Part shown: piece by piece, positions 32,260 through 43,429 of the stretch
Layout: each line of letters begins with the position of its first letter
How positions within the stretch are numbered: position 1 is the stretch's first letter
NCBI GenBank assembly: GCA_033032175.1
Contig: CM065325.1
Location: 13,916,930-13,980,929 of the forward strand
Reading direction: 5' to 3'
From: Saturnia japonica
Lineage: Eukaryota > Arthropoda > Insecta > Lepidoptera > Saturniidae
Length of the DNA stretch: 64,000 bases
The notes under the pieces: generated by a model
Told to the model about the DNA's origin: nothing
Seen by the model: only the letters and a program-made list of their open reading frames with translations
Databases searched by the model: none
Made by a program: the position numbers and the translations under genes

Positions 32260-33300
32260 CTTTACTATAGTTATAAAAGTTATAAAGAAAACATGCGAAT
32301 TTTATCAGTTTTTGGATATGTGGAGGATAATCTCTGGAATCGCTAGACAAATTTGAAAAAAATGATTTTTGCATTTTATTGACTAGTTATTGATGAGAAT
32401 CTACAACTAAAAGCTAAGGCTCTAAGAAGTGGAGCGGTTACCATGAGCTTCATATAATCGGGTAAGCTTTAGTTATGTAAGTTAAGTACGGGTGTGTTGG
32501 CGGCGGCACCTGTGAGAGATGTTCGAATTTTATTTTATTTTTCGTATGATATTCTTTTATCAGTTATTAGGTTATTAGTTAGTAGATGAAGAATGAGACC
32601 ACTTTTGATGATGATAAATTCCTTGCAATTATTATAAAATTAATCCTTATCTAGTTATTTTATATTAACATTCGTCTGCAAATTCCTTCTTGTTAATTAT
32701 TATATGCCCTTTATATTGAGTAAGAAATTAGCTTATAGCACTCAAGGGTAAGTTAACAGTTATTCGGAATCGGGGTCTAGCAACCTAAGTTGTCTATACT
32801 TGAGATGCTGAGAGGTTATGGGTTTTGAACGGCTCACTGTATAATATGTTCATTATTATCAGTTGATTAAATACGCGCGTGCTTGGGCCACGGGACGAGA
32901 TATTCTCCTTCTTGCGGCCACTTGTGGTTGTTACGAAGGTCAATGTGCCGGTTTGAGTTTCGCGTACGCCGCGTTGATAATTTTGATTAAACCTCTTGTA
33001 TTGGTCGTTTTTGGATTGTGTTTAAGCCACGGGGCGAGAGATCCCCTTATTGCTGTCATTTGTTATATTATGATATTGTATAAATATGTAACCTCGCTAC
33101 GAAACGTATTGGTGTGAGAAGCCGTTGAACGACGACCTTGAGCCGACTTTACTTCCTATCCCTTGGCTGTTATTGTGAATTGTGGAGATTCTCCTATTAG
33201 AGTAGACGCTAATAGATAGTGGTGACTTTATTCGTATAATTATAACCTGCAATAATTTATAGTATAAAGTGTTTTAAATTTATAAGCCCTGTGAAACGCA
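32260..33300. other. No gene; possible LTR-like segment
   Basis: The only structure seen is a loose internal repeat: CTTGGGCCACGGGACGAGATATTCTCC at about 32882 and TTAAGCCACGGGGCGAGAGATCCCC at about 33022, about 140 bases apart. The open frame at 32863-33117 spans both but lacks a domain. A solo LTR is one idea, not shown. Confidence 0.3.
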
Positions 33301-33318
33301 TGCTATTGTTTTGTCATA

Positions 33319-33503
33319 ATTCCCTCAATCGGGGGTTCAAATGTCAATCTTCCACTGCGTCTAAATGCTTATCCCTGAGAATTCACTCCATCGAGGGTTC
33401 AAATGTCAATCTTCCACTGCGTCTAAATGCTTATCCCTGAGAATTCACTCCATCCAGGGTTCAGATGTTAATCTTCCACTGTGTCTAAGTGCATATCCCT
33501 GAG
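33319..33503 (+). repeat. 62-bp tandem repeat, three copies
   Basis: Three units with a period of exactly 62 (GGTTCAAATGTCAATCTTCC at 33334 and 33396, GGTTCAGATGTTAATCTTCC at 33458), each ending ATCCCTGAG. Units 1 and 2 are nearly identical, unit 3 has several changes. Confidence 0.85.
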
Positions 33504-33789
33504 CCTTTAATGGAGGACATAGAACAACAGTATTAGATCTATTGCACGTCGCTACAGGGGTATCTAAGCATCCTAATATAAAAACATTTTTAGAATCGTA
33601 CTGATAATTCCACAGTTTACAACATACAAACTTTATCTATTTACAATAGTTGTATAGATAATATGGACACGAGACTGATAACTAAACTATGAAAACTAAT
33701 TGTTTAAGTGTTAACAATTTTATTTTCCTTCCCACATGAATCTTCAATGTGTAATATATTTTGTCCAAGACAATAAAACGCTAATCCTA

Positions 33790-33990
33790 ATCGGGGAACT
33801 AGCTTTCTAGTGCATCTGCTGGAACACACCTATAGGTGCTTGGCAACAAATTTCAACATGAAGTTGGTAAGTAGTCAAGCTTATTAGAAAATGCCTTAAC
33901 ACCATGCTATGCTTTCATCATGATGTTTTCCTTCATCGAAATCTGCATTGTAAGGATTTCACGTCGATCGACGTAGTGTGCATACACGCT
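33790..33990 (-). mobile_element. MTJ-type SINE
   Basis: CTAGTGCATCTGCTGGAACACACC, TATAGGTGCTTGGC, CAACATGAAGTTGGTAAG, CATGATGTTTTCCTTCATCGAAA and CACGTCGATCGACG in minus orientation. Confidence 0.65.
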
Positions 33991-33999
33991 GACACAGAA

Positions 34000-34465
34000 C
34001 TATCACTGCTTCTAAATAAAGTGGCAAGATATACATATATATTTTATTTGAGGTATGAGTTTCCTCACAAAGACTTCTTGGTTGACAAGTAATGACAAAG
34101 CCTCGGTGCAAATTAAATTGAAGAAAAATAAATTATTTGTTGGTGGTCAATTATTTAGCTCGCGAGTGTAAACTTAAGTGCAGTTGAGTGAGTATGATGG
34201 CGCTGTACAAACAAGCCGGAAACAGGATATTGCGTTAGTTATACTGCGCCACCTAATGAATAGGAATACAGCTGGGGTGTGAGACGTAATATCATAAATA
34301 ATCAAATTGTTAAAGACAAAGATAATGACGCTTATTATGAATGAAAGTTCACATTATTTACACTTACTGATAATATACGTAATATTTATTCTGTTTTCTT
34401 GTTACAAAGGTTCGTAGTAACGTTCTTGATGTAGCTTGTAGACTTGTTTTCCTTGTTGTACTCGA
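34000..34465. other. No gene seen
   Basis: AT-rich with one inverted pair of words (ATGGCGCTGTACAAAC near 34197 and ATACTGCGCCACC near 34240) that could belong to a small MITE. Not resolved. Confidence 0.3.
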
Positions 34466-34469
34466 ACTG

Positions 34470-34770
34470 CCGCTATAAGTTGAACTGCCGTTTTTAAAAC
34501 TTGAACTGCGCTGTTGGAGGTTTTCCATACCATCTTAAGGCACTTTCTGCCCCGCACAACCACTATGTGGAACCAGCTGTCGCCTGAGGTCTTTCCGAGC
34601 CGTTATAACCTGGTGACCTTCAAGAAGAGAGCTTATTCTTCCCTAAAAGGCCGGCAACGCATTTACGAGCCCTCTGGTGTGGCGGATGTTTGTGGGCGGC
34701 GGTGACCACTTTCTATCAGGTGCGCCACATGGCCGCTTGCCCCCTTCTTATCATAAAAAAAAATCTTTAA
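34470..34770 (+). pseudogene. LINE ORF2 C-terminus and 3' end
   Basis: The 63-codon frame at 34514 includes RHFLPRTTTMWNQLSPEVFP, SRYNLVTFKKRAYSSLKGRQ and ends GVADVCGRR-stop, the closing motif of Jockey-type LINE ORF2. It is followed by GGTGACCACTTTCTATCAGGTGCGCC, the 3' UTR, and a poly-A run at 34755. Everything upstream is missing. Confidence 0.75.
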
Positions 34771-34774
34771 CGTC

Positions 34775-35600
34775 GACATATGCCTCTTGGTCACATGTTG
34801 GGGAGCGACGTTGCGGGGCACCTCTCAACCAATGAGCGCGCGCCACGGCTCCACGTTCTCCATTTTGAGTTCCATGCCAGATGTTCATTATTAATCCTTA
34901 CAATTACCATATTTTACATATTCCTATACAACAAATTACATATTACTATGATTATATCTTATTCCTAAAATGCACTACATATATTTAACCTAACTTATAC
35001 ACTACAAACATATTTATATTTCGGAGGCTCGCTGTCCGCAACAACGCTGAAGCAACTCAATGAAAATTAATGAGTCTTTGTATCCTACTAGTTAGTAATA
35101 CTATAATGCACTAGACATGTATAATAATTCAAGTGTTCAATTTTTTTACGATATCTAATATTGTAATTAACAATTCTTAAAGATTTTAAATCATGGAATT
35201 ACATGTGTTATTCACAAAAAACAAAAAATATTGATCATTTTTGTTCTGTCTACAATACTGCGTGAAAATCGGTTGTGAATTCAGACAGTTAAATTTTTGT
35301 AATATTAAAAAAAATAACTAATGTGATTTCCGTGATATTAGAATACAGTCATCTACAAAAGAGGAGTAACAGAAAATTTGAGAAAAAAAAAAAAACATTT
35401 ACAGACGTTACTTCGCTCACGTGGACTACAGAATACCCATCTATCGGGCACACGCGTGAATCGTGCTTCCCCTGCTCCCGTTTATTTTAATGACGAAAAT
35501 GTTTATGATGGGTAATCCTTAGAAGATGACATGATATGCTCTCGATAACTTTTTTGTTAGTACCTGTTTTTTTTTAAATAATATTTCGGCCACATTGTCG
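34775..35600. other. No gene seen
   Basis: A CpG-containing patch at 34770-34880 is followed by AT-rich DNA. The short open frame at 34780-34968 is unsupported. Confidence 0.35.
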
Positions 35601-35609
35601 TTACTGTTC

Positions 35610-35830
35610 CTGATGGTAAGCACCGTACTATCCAAACACAACGGCGACTACCGAGATATCGAAATCTATCGGCGGTCACCGCTGTCACGCCAGACTGTAT
35701 AAACATCTCTTCACGTTATACTTAAAGGACCCGATATCGTTAGAAGGTGGGAACACACTGGCTGGAAGAAGGTTTCACTGTACCTACGAAAAAGAAAAGG
35801 TTTAGAGAACTTTTTAGATTTTTCCGAATT
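35610..35830 (-). pseudogene. LINE ORF2 C-terminal fragment
   Basis: ACAACGGCGACTACCGAGATATC..ATCTATCGGCG, GTATAAACATCTCTTCACG, GACCCGATATCGTTAGAAGG.GGGAACACACTGGC and GGAAGAAGGTTTCACTGTACC match the minus-strand LINE tail at 10585-10760. Confidence 0.6.
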
Positions 35831-35989
35831 GGAAATTACCGTAAAACTGTGACTCTGAAGCCAAATGTGTGCTGTTCTGTATATTTAGGATCTACAATTA
35901 TGTAGTACATTAATTTAATACATCTCTATGGCTTACCCAACGTAAATCATTTAAGCGCCGGAATTGTTTCACTCTCTACTTATTAATTT

Positions 35990-36250
35990 ATTTGTGCGAA
36001 ACCCTCATTCTATTACAAAAATAAAAGTAGCCTAAGTTATTCCTTATAACATCAGCTATCAGCCAGAGAAAGTCCCGTCAAAATCGGCCTAACCGTTTCG
36101 GAGAATAGCCCGAACAAACTGACAGATAAAATTTTAAAAAGTGGTTTTTCGTTTAATTTCCGTATATACTTTCATATGCATTTAGTAAAAAACTGTTATT
36201 TTGACATTAAAAACAGATACTTCAATTTTATTTATTTGTATAGATTATTT
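35990..36250 (+). repeat. Dispersed repeat family J
   Basis: GTGCGAAACCCTCATTC, AAAGTAGCCTAAGTTATTCC, CCCGTCAAAATCGGCCTAACCG, TTTCGGAGAATAGCC and ATGCATTTAGTAAAAAACTG, as at 25560-25745. Confidence 0.65.
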
Positions 36251-36667
36251 TTATATTTTTCAACTAATATTAACATTTCTAAAATAAAAACAAATATACG
36301 CTCAAAAGCGGTCGTGGTACGAGGCAGCTGCACACAGATTTATCTTTTCCTGACCTTTGAGCGTTGTGGTAAGTAACTGACGGAATAATAATTCAGCAGA
36401 GGTAACTTACAAGATACTTCATAGAATAGTTAACAATCATAAGTCTAACAGACTATGTTCCGCGATATTAAAACGATACATAATAACTCACAATTATAAA
36501 AAGAGCCACAAGATTGAACTGAACAGGACGATATGTAATTTTTATTTTAGGGAGGCCTTTATTTTGAATTTTTTTAAGTTGTTATTTAATTCATAAGTTT
36601 TTTTAAATAATATAGTAGACAGTTTAAGGAACAGATATAAAAAAAAACTTACTTGTATATAATATAA

Positions 36668-36770
36668 AGAGACAGACAGAGATAGATAGAGAGAGAGAGA
36701 GAGAGAATTTCGCATAGAGGGGACATAACAAATAATTTCGATCCAATAACTATATATATATATATATTTT
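36668..36770 (+). repeat. (GA)n and (TA)n microsatellites
   Basis: GACA/GATA then (GA)n at 36668-36706, and (TA)n at 36751-36768. The open frames here on the minus strand are products of these runs. Confidence 0.8.
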
Positions 36771-37074
36771 GAAATTGATTTAAAGAACAAAACAGTGAAA
36801 TTCTTGAAATTGGTAAAATTGTTGAAAGAGATGGTCGTGATAGCGGTGGACAGTGCAAATTAACATTAAATATTAGTTATAAAATTGAAATAAATTACTA
36901 AACCGTGACCATTAAAAGTTTACTATTACTACACGACACTACTATGATCGTAGTCAACTTGGCCTAGCGGCGCGGCGTAGCGACCAGACTTGTACGGACT
37001 CTGGTACGTACAGTAATAGTTCAAGCCCCTTTTTCCTTAGGTAGACTGGAATAATTACATAAATACCGGAAGCT

Positions 37075-37265
37075 GCGTTAAAGAACTTCGTTCCAAAAAA
37101 CAATCCATAATAAAGAAAAACTAAGCCGATGAAATTGAAACACTCTTGAGGTAAGCCATTTGTAACAAAAAAGAATCGTTTAAATCGGTCCGTAAAAGAA
37201 GAAGTTATGGCTGGACATCCATAAAAAAATACATTCGAGTTGAAAACCTCCTCCATTTTTTAAAA
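37075..37265 (-). repeat. Dispersed repeat family D, minus copy
   Basis: Minus-strand words ATGGATGTCCAGCCATAAC, GATTTAAACGATTCTTTTTTG, TACCTCAAGAGTG and CAATTTCATCGGC keep the family D order. Confidence 0.55.
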
Positions 37266-37664
37266 TCGGTTAAAACCATTATTACTGCCTAACTTAACTT
37301 AATTGAATTGTTACAATAAGTACTTACCTACAAGCGTTCCATACCTGAGCGGAGCACAGACCTTTATTGTGTCCGTGACAAACTACATCAGACATTTAAT
37401 AAAAGCAACGTCGTGAGACGTCGTAGCCGCGTCCAAGCCTCTTTGTTACACGCGCCATTTGAAATATGCCAAGGGTGAAATGTTTCTTAAGGCGTGTACG
37501 TTCGCAAATGTGGCTTAATGTACGTTCTCGTATAACTTCACAAGTTAATATTAGGTTACTTTATATAATAAATCAAAATAATAATAATTTATTAGTGACC
37601 ATAGTCTTTGCAAAGAATCTGAATGAAAATACAGTTTAATATTGCTTTTAGTTGACAATACGTT

Positions 37665-37980
37665 AAGCATTTATGCTGGTATGCAATATTATTCAAAAAT
37701 CTCAAATTACGTACAGAGATAAATTCAGTAAATTACAATAACATGAATATTTGAATCAACAATTATTTAAAAATTTAATTCAACCATATTAAATACATAT
37801 TTCAAAATAATCATTCTCGCTTAACATAAAACGGAAAACTTTATATTTTTAATACAATTCAATAATAATTTAAAAATAATAATGTGTATTGAATTAATAT
37901 CTAAAATTCTTAATTACATTCATCTCTCTAAAATATATGGTTATATGTATCAAATACTACGATAAGTGTAAAAAAATATA
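37665..37980 (-). repeat. AT-rich repeat H, second copy
   Basis: Reverse complement of 13340-13650: GTTAAGCATTTATGCTGG, CTCAAATTACGTACAGAGATAAATTCAG, ACATGAATATTTGAATCAA and CATTCTCGCTTAACATAAAACG. This copy is not inside family B, so it shows the repeat moves on its own. Confidence 0.65.
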
Positions 37981-38544
37981 TATGTATTAAAAACCCCCTC
38001 GAATACGAAAAGGGTATATAGGTACCCCAATGACATCCAAAAAAAAAAAAATTTTTTTTTATTTATTATGAACATAAAAATGTTTTTGCAATTTAAAATT
38101 AACATATTTAGTTTTAGTTTCCCTAAAATTTTGCAAATTTTTGAAATGTGATAACACCGTCGCCAGCCCAGCGTCGTTTGATCGTATGGCGGTTACCAGC
38201 GCCACGACGCGCCACTTGTATTGCCAGGTAAGTTTCCTCATTTAACTATTTTTTTTAATTTTATTAGGGGTAATTTTTTTTACTTATAATCTGAAATAGA
38301 TAACATAAACAGAATATAATCTCGATACCTAATAACACCTTCACGGATCCGACGGGATTTTTAATACATACTGTATAATATATGTATACAGTATGTATGT
38401 AGCAGTGTATATGCTGAACTGTTTTGTATATGTGTTTCTTTTTGTCAAACTTGAATATTAGAGAACTCCGGTACCCGATCTACGTAAAGAGCCTGTGACT
38501 CGGGTATGGGAACAATAAGAGGTTGGTGTAAGTATAATAAAATC

Positions 38545-38812
38545 ATTTTTATCGTTTATAGGTTTAGGATTATGGCCACAATCTCACCGGATGTTAAGTG
38601 ATGATAGATTAAGATGATGACACGCTAAGCCTAGTCAATGGGGAAACTGGCTCTCAAGTGTAGCTGCCAGAACACACCTAACGCAGGTTTTGAATTTCAG
38701 GGCAGGCATTAAAAAATTCGTGATGTTTTCATTTACCGAAAGCTTACACGCTCATTGCAGGGATTCGAACTCAGGTCATATCGTACACGCTACCACTGAG
38801 CAACTACTTCAA
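38545..38812 (-). mobile_element. MTJ-type SINE, long copy
   Basis: GTTTAGGATTATGGCCACAATCTCACC, ACGCTAAGCCTAG, CTGGCTCTCAAGTGTAGCTG, GTGATGTTTTCATTTACCG and a head region with GGGATTCGAACTCAGG (inverse of a box B) and TACCACTGAGCAA (inverse of a box A). Confidence 0.7.
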
Positions 38813-38814
38813 TC

Positions 38815-38965
38815 TTGCTTCTTTATTCAATTTAGACCCTAAGAAGGTACTTATGAACTTCGAAATACTGCTACCGGTTCAGAAAACATCCTCGTCATCG
38901 AAAAGAGCCGGTAAGAAACTCGATCAGGTGTATCAATTCCTTTTTTAATTAATTTTTTAAACCTT
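38815..38965 (-). repeat. CR1-like LINE 3' end
   Basis: CAATTTAGACCCTAAGAAGGTAC, CCGGTTCAGAAAACATCC and AGCCGGTAAGAAACTCGATC are the inverse of the tails at 18000 and 27720. Confidence 0.65.
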
Positions 38966-38997
38966 CAGCTTAGGTATTGTTTATAATTATACTTATA

Positions 38998-40300
38998 CAA
39001 GGTGTCCAGAAAGGGTATCGGGTATTTGTAAGTTCAATGAAACAAAAATTATTTGTATGCAATAAAAAAGTTTATTGTTTATTATTAGCATATGAATTGG
39101 AGAATTATTTGGAAAAGATGATGTTATCCAAATGATGACCGTTACGTTGCTGGCACTCTTCTAAACGGAAACGAAGATTGGCGATAACACGTTGACACAT
39201 AGCTATCGATATTGCTGCCATTTCTGACCTGATGTTTTGCTTTAACTGGGTTAGATTCGTCGGATTGTTTTGATAAACTTTACTTTTAAGGTATCCCCAT
39301 ACAAAATAGTCAAGCGGGCTAAGGTCGGGGCTTCAGGGAGGCCAGTTGATGTTACCCCTTCGCGAAATGACTTTATTAGGGAATAATTCGTTAACAACTT
39401 CCATTGAGTCATTTGAGGTATGGCAAGTGGCCCCATCTTGCTGGAACCACGTTCTTGAGTTGAAACCTGCAAACTCCTGCAACTCTGGGACCAAAAAATT
39501 TCGCAACTAATCGCAATAACGGTCACTATTCACATTAATTGCTCGGCCTCGTTGATCTTCATGAAAATAAGGACCAATTATGCCTTTAGCAGACATAGCG
39601 GCCCAAACAACGACCTTTGGGCTATGCAGGGGTCGTTCATGCTTTCGTCTCGGATTCTCCACTGCCCAGTACCGACAATTCTGCTTATTAACATGACCAT
39701 TCAGGTGAAAATTTGCTTCGTCACTGAACAGTATGTTGTTAAAGTTGTTAAATCGCTGCAGCATTTCGTTCGCAAAATTAAGTCGATTAGCATAGTCCGT
39801 ATCCTTCAATTCTTGAACCAATTGAATTTTATAGGCTTTTAGATGTAAGTCTTTCTTTAAAATCGAATGTAAAGACGATTTTTTGATGTTCAACGCTTGG
39901 CTTCGCTTTCGGATGGATAAAGACGGATTTTGACGAACCGACGCCTCAACTTCTTCAATTGTTTCTTCATCGCGAACTGAACGAGGACGACCAGAGTTTT
40001 GAATTTTAACTGTCGCACCTGTATTCTCGAACATCCTGATCCATTTTCTAATGCTATCGTCACTTGGCGCGTGGCGTGTACGATATTCCGCACGATAGAG
40101 ACGTTGAGCAGTCACTATTGAATCACCATTACGATAATTCGCTCGTACGCAAAATGCGCGATGCGTCCCCGAGTACTGTTCCATCGTGACTAAAACTCCA
40201 CAAAATGGCGGACGCCACGAACCCCTCCCCGCACCCTTTAGACGCCCCGTTTCGAATATGGCGCGAAAACAAATACCCGATACCCTTTCTGGACACCTTG
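38998..40300 (-). mobile_element. DD41D mariner-superfamily transposon, copy 2 (defective)
   Basis: 1303 bases, flanked by TA at 38996-38997 and 40301-40302, in the same orientation as copy 1 and 8052 bases away. The 31-base ends match those of copy 1. The ends are intact, so copy 1 transposase could in principle mobilise it, although its own gene is broken. Confidence 0.93.
39105..40184 (-). pseudogene. DD41D transposase with premature stop
   Basis: The frame starts at 40184 and is identical in layout to copy 1. Codon 226, ATG in copy 1, is TAG here (GAT-ATG to GAT-TAG, a two-base change), seen at 39507-39509. The stop falls between D155 (SDEANFHL context) and D250, so the product would lack two of three catalytic aspartates. 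The remaining sequence to 39105 stays open in frame and keeps the later motifs, so the loss is recent. About 26 base differences from copy 1 cover the whole element. Confidence 0.9.
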
Positions 40301-40371
40301 TATGTGATTATAATTAGGCATAGTGTAGTCATTTTGTCGTGCTATTCTATATGAAATGAAAACATGTGCCG

Positions 40372-40600
40372 TTCACACTTCGAAAGGATAGGCAGAAGTG
40401 TACTAATGTACATCCACAGTTCGCTGTGTATGGTTTTAGGGGGCTAGCCAATTGCCATTAATCGGGCACAAAGTCTAAACTCCGAGCTGCTACTGAGGAT
40501 TTCATAGAAAAACCCAATAACACTTTGCTCAAACTGGGAATCAAACCCAGGACCTCGATCATAGCAGTCGCGCTTACAACCACTAGGCTAATGAGGAAGA
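40372..40600 (-). mobile_element. SINE-1, minus-strand copy with head
   Basis: The minus-strand head has box A TAGCCTAGTGG (near 40588) and a one-mismatch box B GGTTTGATTCC (near 40550). The body shares CAGTTCGCTGTGTATGGTTTTAGG, TTGCCATTAATCGGGCAC and GAGCTGCTACTGAGGATTTC with the other two copies. Confidence 0.8.
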
Positions 40601-40779
40601 AGTAATAATGCCTTCAAAAATCATAAAAACATCTTCTTTAAATACTTTAATCCGGGGGACTCGAACTCTCCACCACTCGTAGTGTGTATACAACAGTCCG
40701 TATAATTCTGGTCGTCACACCGCTAGGTCAATTCGACGACGATCATGGTTGTGATCGTAGTTGTGATATCTAGGTATAC

Positions 40780-40862
40780 TTGGAATGTAAAAAATCATCT
40801 AAATACAAAGTTTCATCCAAATCGTTGAAGCCGTTTCCGAGAAACCAGTTACATAAATACAA
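40780..40862 (+). repeat. Family K repeat
   Basis: TTGGAATGTAAAAAATCATC, AAATACAAAGTTTCATCC and GTTGAAGCCGTTTCCGAG with AAACCAGTTACATAAATAC, as at 5425-5495. Confidence 0.6.
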
Positions 40863-40864
40863 AA

Positions 40865-41320
40865 ATTACTCATTCAAATCTTAAATCCTATAGAAGAATG
40901 TGTTTGTCTTTTAGTGTCGCTTTAAAGTTTCATCGTGTTTCAAATCACAGCGGTGGTAAAAAAAATTTTTTTTCCAAAAAACTAAATTCCTATTTTAAAT
41001 TCTAATTATATCACACGAGAATTGTTCATCGAAACCACATTGATGCCTTTCGAGAGTCCGACCAAAACCTTTAGACATTAAAATTATTAAATCTAATTAG
41101 TTTGAAACAGCGAAAATTATTATGGTCGCTGAATCCCGCCCGTTCGGTTACCGACAAAGGCCGCTAATGGTCATTAGTCGGCATCACGCGCGGGTTCTGC
41201 GATGTTTTAATCACTGCTAATAACCACCCATTCGTTTAACAGTACTTGTATTTGAACCCAATGAAAATTTTGTAAACCTTCGATACGACTAACCTATTTA
41301 TTAAGACTGTTCCAATGTAT
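40865..41320. other. No gene seen
   Basis: AT-rich stretch, with a CpG-bearing part at 41120-41200 (GAATCCCGCCCGTTCGG, GGCATCACGCGCGGG) that is not recognised. Confidence 0.35.
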
Positions 41321-41329
41321 AATGAGTGA

Positions 41330-41667
41330 GGAATTAGGTATCTTACGGATTCCAGATGACGCTCCAGCATCAGGTTCAAGGTTTTACTAATATCATTGAA
41401 ACAACATAATACCAAATCTCGACTCAATTAGCGCCGTGGAAGGTGCTCACATATATTTATCCACTGGAGAAGAGCTGATAATCTTCAAACGGCTGAAAAG
41501 ATTTTTTTAAATCATACTTAATAACTCTCTGGATCAGTCACCTTACAAAAAAAACTAGATAAAATCGGTTCTGTTATTTGTGAGGTACGATGGCACAACA
41601 TACACACATATATATACACTTATAGACACATACCTACATTCCTCTTTTTGCGTCAGGAGTTAAAAAC
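41330..41667 (+). repeat. Family G, left arm of inverted pair
   Basis: GAATTAGGTATCTTACGGATTCC, GCTCCAGCATCAGGTTC and ACACATACCTACATTCC to GCGTCAGGAGTTAAAAAC, matching 21600-21905. Confidence 0.7.
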
Positions 41668-41704
41668 AATTCATTTAATTATCTTATAAGTATTCCACAT
41701 ATTT

Positions 41705-42115
41705 TTTACCCCGAACGCAAAAAGTGGAGTGTTTAAGTGTTATAAGCTTAACGTTTTTATCTGTGTGTCTGTTTGTGGCATCGTAGTTCACAAACTGTTG
41801 AACCAATTTTGATCTAGTTTTTATTTTGTAAGATGACTGATCGAGAGTCTTCTTAACTATGATTCAAGAAAATCTCTTCAGTCAATTGACACTTATCAGA
41901 TCTTTTCTGGTTCATAAATAGATGTAAGCATCAACCATAGGTCCAGTTGATTTGAAATTTAGTAATTCAATTTCTTCAATGATATCAGTAATACATTGAC
42001 CTAATGCTGCAGCGTTAACTGTAATCAGCAGAATACCTAACTCCGCATCAACTTTCAGCAGATATATCGTATTTGAGCTCATTGGAATGGTTATTCGTGT
42101 CGGATGTTTATTAAA
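41705..42115 (-). repeat. Family G, right arm of inverted pair
   Basis: TTTTTTACCCCGAACGCAAA, AGTGGAGTGTTTAAGTG, GAAAATCTCTTCAG, TGCTGCAGCGTTAACTG and GAGCTCATTGGAATGG, the inverse of family G. It keeps the outer part that the left arm lacks. Confidence 0.7.
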
Positions 42116-42119
42116 TTTT

Positions 42120-42670
42120 CAATTTATATAATTTAGTTATATAAGTCGTGGTCGTGTAGTGGTTTAGACCGCGGGATATAGATTCGATATTTAACCAACA
42201 AATTTTTCGGAATTTGCGTACATTAACTTACTCAAATTGGTAACATTATCGGCTAACGGTGAAGAAAAACCTAGTGAGTACACCTAGACGCTTTGAGAAG
42301 TGTTCTTGTAAGTACTAATGTATGTGGAAAAGACAGGATTGTTGATTTATTGGCGTCTGAAATCGCCAATACATCGTGGGCTAGTGTGTTGATAAAGTAT
42401 TTCTTCCATTGGAAAGATGTCTTTCCCTAACAGTGGTGCGCTTACAGACTGATATTATAGTTATATCTATGTCAGTGGAATAGTTATATGATGTACTTAG
42501 GATCTATCTTGCAACATTTGAGAATTGTTCTCTTAAGACCTCTACACTCATATCGTAGTGGAAAAATTAAAAAAGTGCCGACTTATTAGTTCGAAATTGC
42601 CAACGCTTTAACTACTACCATGTCATTATGATTATAAACGGGACAATTGTTAACAAAAGTGAGTACCAAT
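42120..42670. other. No gene; possible SINE remnant
   Basis: GTCGTGGTCGTGTAGTGGTTTAGACCGCGGG near 42146 recalls a tRNA-like head with the box B lost (GATTCGATATTT). The rest shows nothing supported. Confidence 0.3.
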
Positions 42671-42674
42671 ATCA

Positions 42675-42870
42675 ATGATTTTGAAGAGTTCCCTGGTGTA
42701 TCTTCGATGTTGAAGGCCCTATGCCAATGAAATTAAAATGAGACCATCCTTGAGGTATCAAACAAAAAAAGAATAATCCAAATCGGTTTATAAACAGAGC
42801 AGTTATAGCTGAACATTCATAAATTAAATATATACATTTGAATTGAGTAATATTTGTCCTTTTTGAAGAC
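42675..42870 (-). repeat. Dispersed repeat family D, minus copy
   Basis: GATTTTGAAGAGTTCCCTGGTGTATC, CCAATGAAATTAAAATGAGACCA, TTGAGGTATC and AGTTATAGCTGAACATTC are inverse family D words. Confidence 0.65.
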
Positions 42871-42874
42871 GGTT

Positions 42875-43425
42875 AAAATCCTTTATTTAACTTTTTAAAG
42901 GATTGAGAACGTGCATAATGTGATCCTCTTGTTGTTTCAAGAATTTATAGGCTATAAACCATAACGTCACATAACAGATCCAGATTTTGTGATTTTATTT
43001 TAGCAATATACCAACAGTTTTGCATACAAATATAATTTATTAAACGTAATATATCAGGTTTATTATACATTAACGCGAATACCAAGATCAGATTGCGGCA
43101 TCCACTCTCACAACTCACGTGTAAAAGCAATCGCGATTCACCTGTATAATTGCTTTGATAGGAATCGAGATGTATTGTTCAATAGAATCGTTTGATGAAC
43201 TAAGTAAACTAAAGTATTTTAAACATGCTCAGGATGGACTCGATCACGACCTCCATACACTATGTGTAACATCCGTCATCTGCGTTCCAGCATCAGCTCG
43301 CGTATATCCAGTATCCGGGTATATCAAGCGGAGAGGCAGAGAGATACCCAAATGGATCGCGACCACCAAACGCATGGCAACAAAACCACTACAGTTACTT
43401 TCTTTTCAATCCCCTTTGCCAATAG
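42875..43425. other. No gene supported
   Basis: The stretch includes an open frame (43155-43436, plus) without any recognised motif. Its base composition is more balanced than its surroundings, but I cannot name it or find exons around it. Confidence 0.35.
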
Positions 43426-43429
43426 AGTG

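Noticed and set aside
36542..36858. Minus-strand open frames rich in S-L-S-L and Y-I-Y-I
   Set aside because: They are translations of the (GA)n and (TA)n microsatellites.
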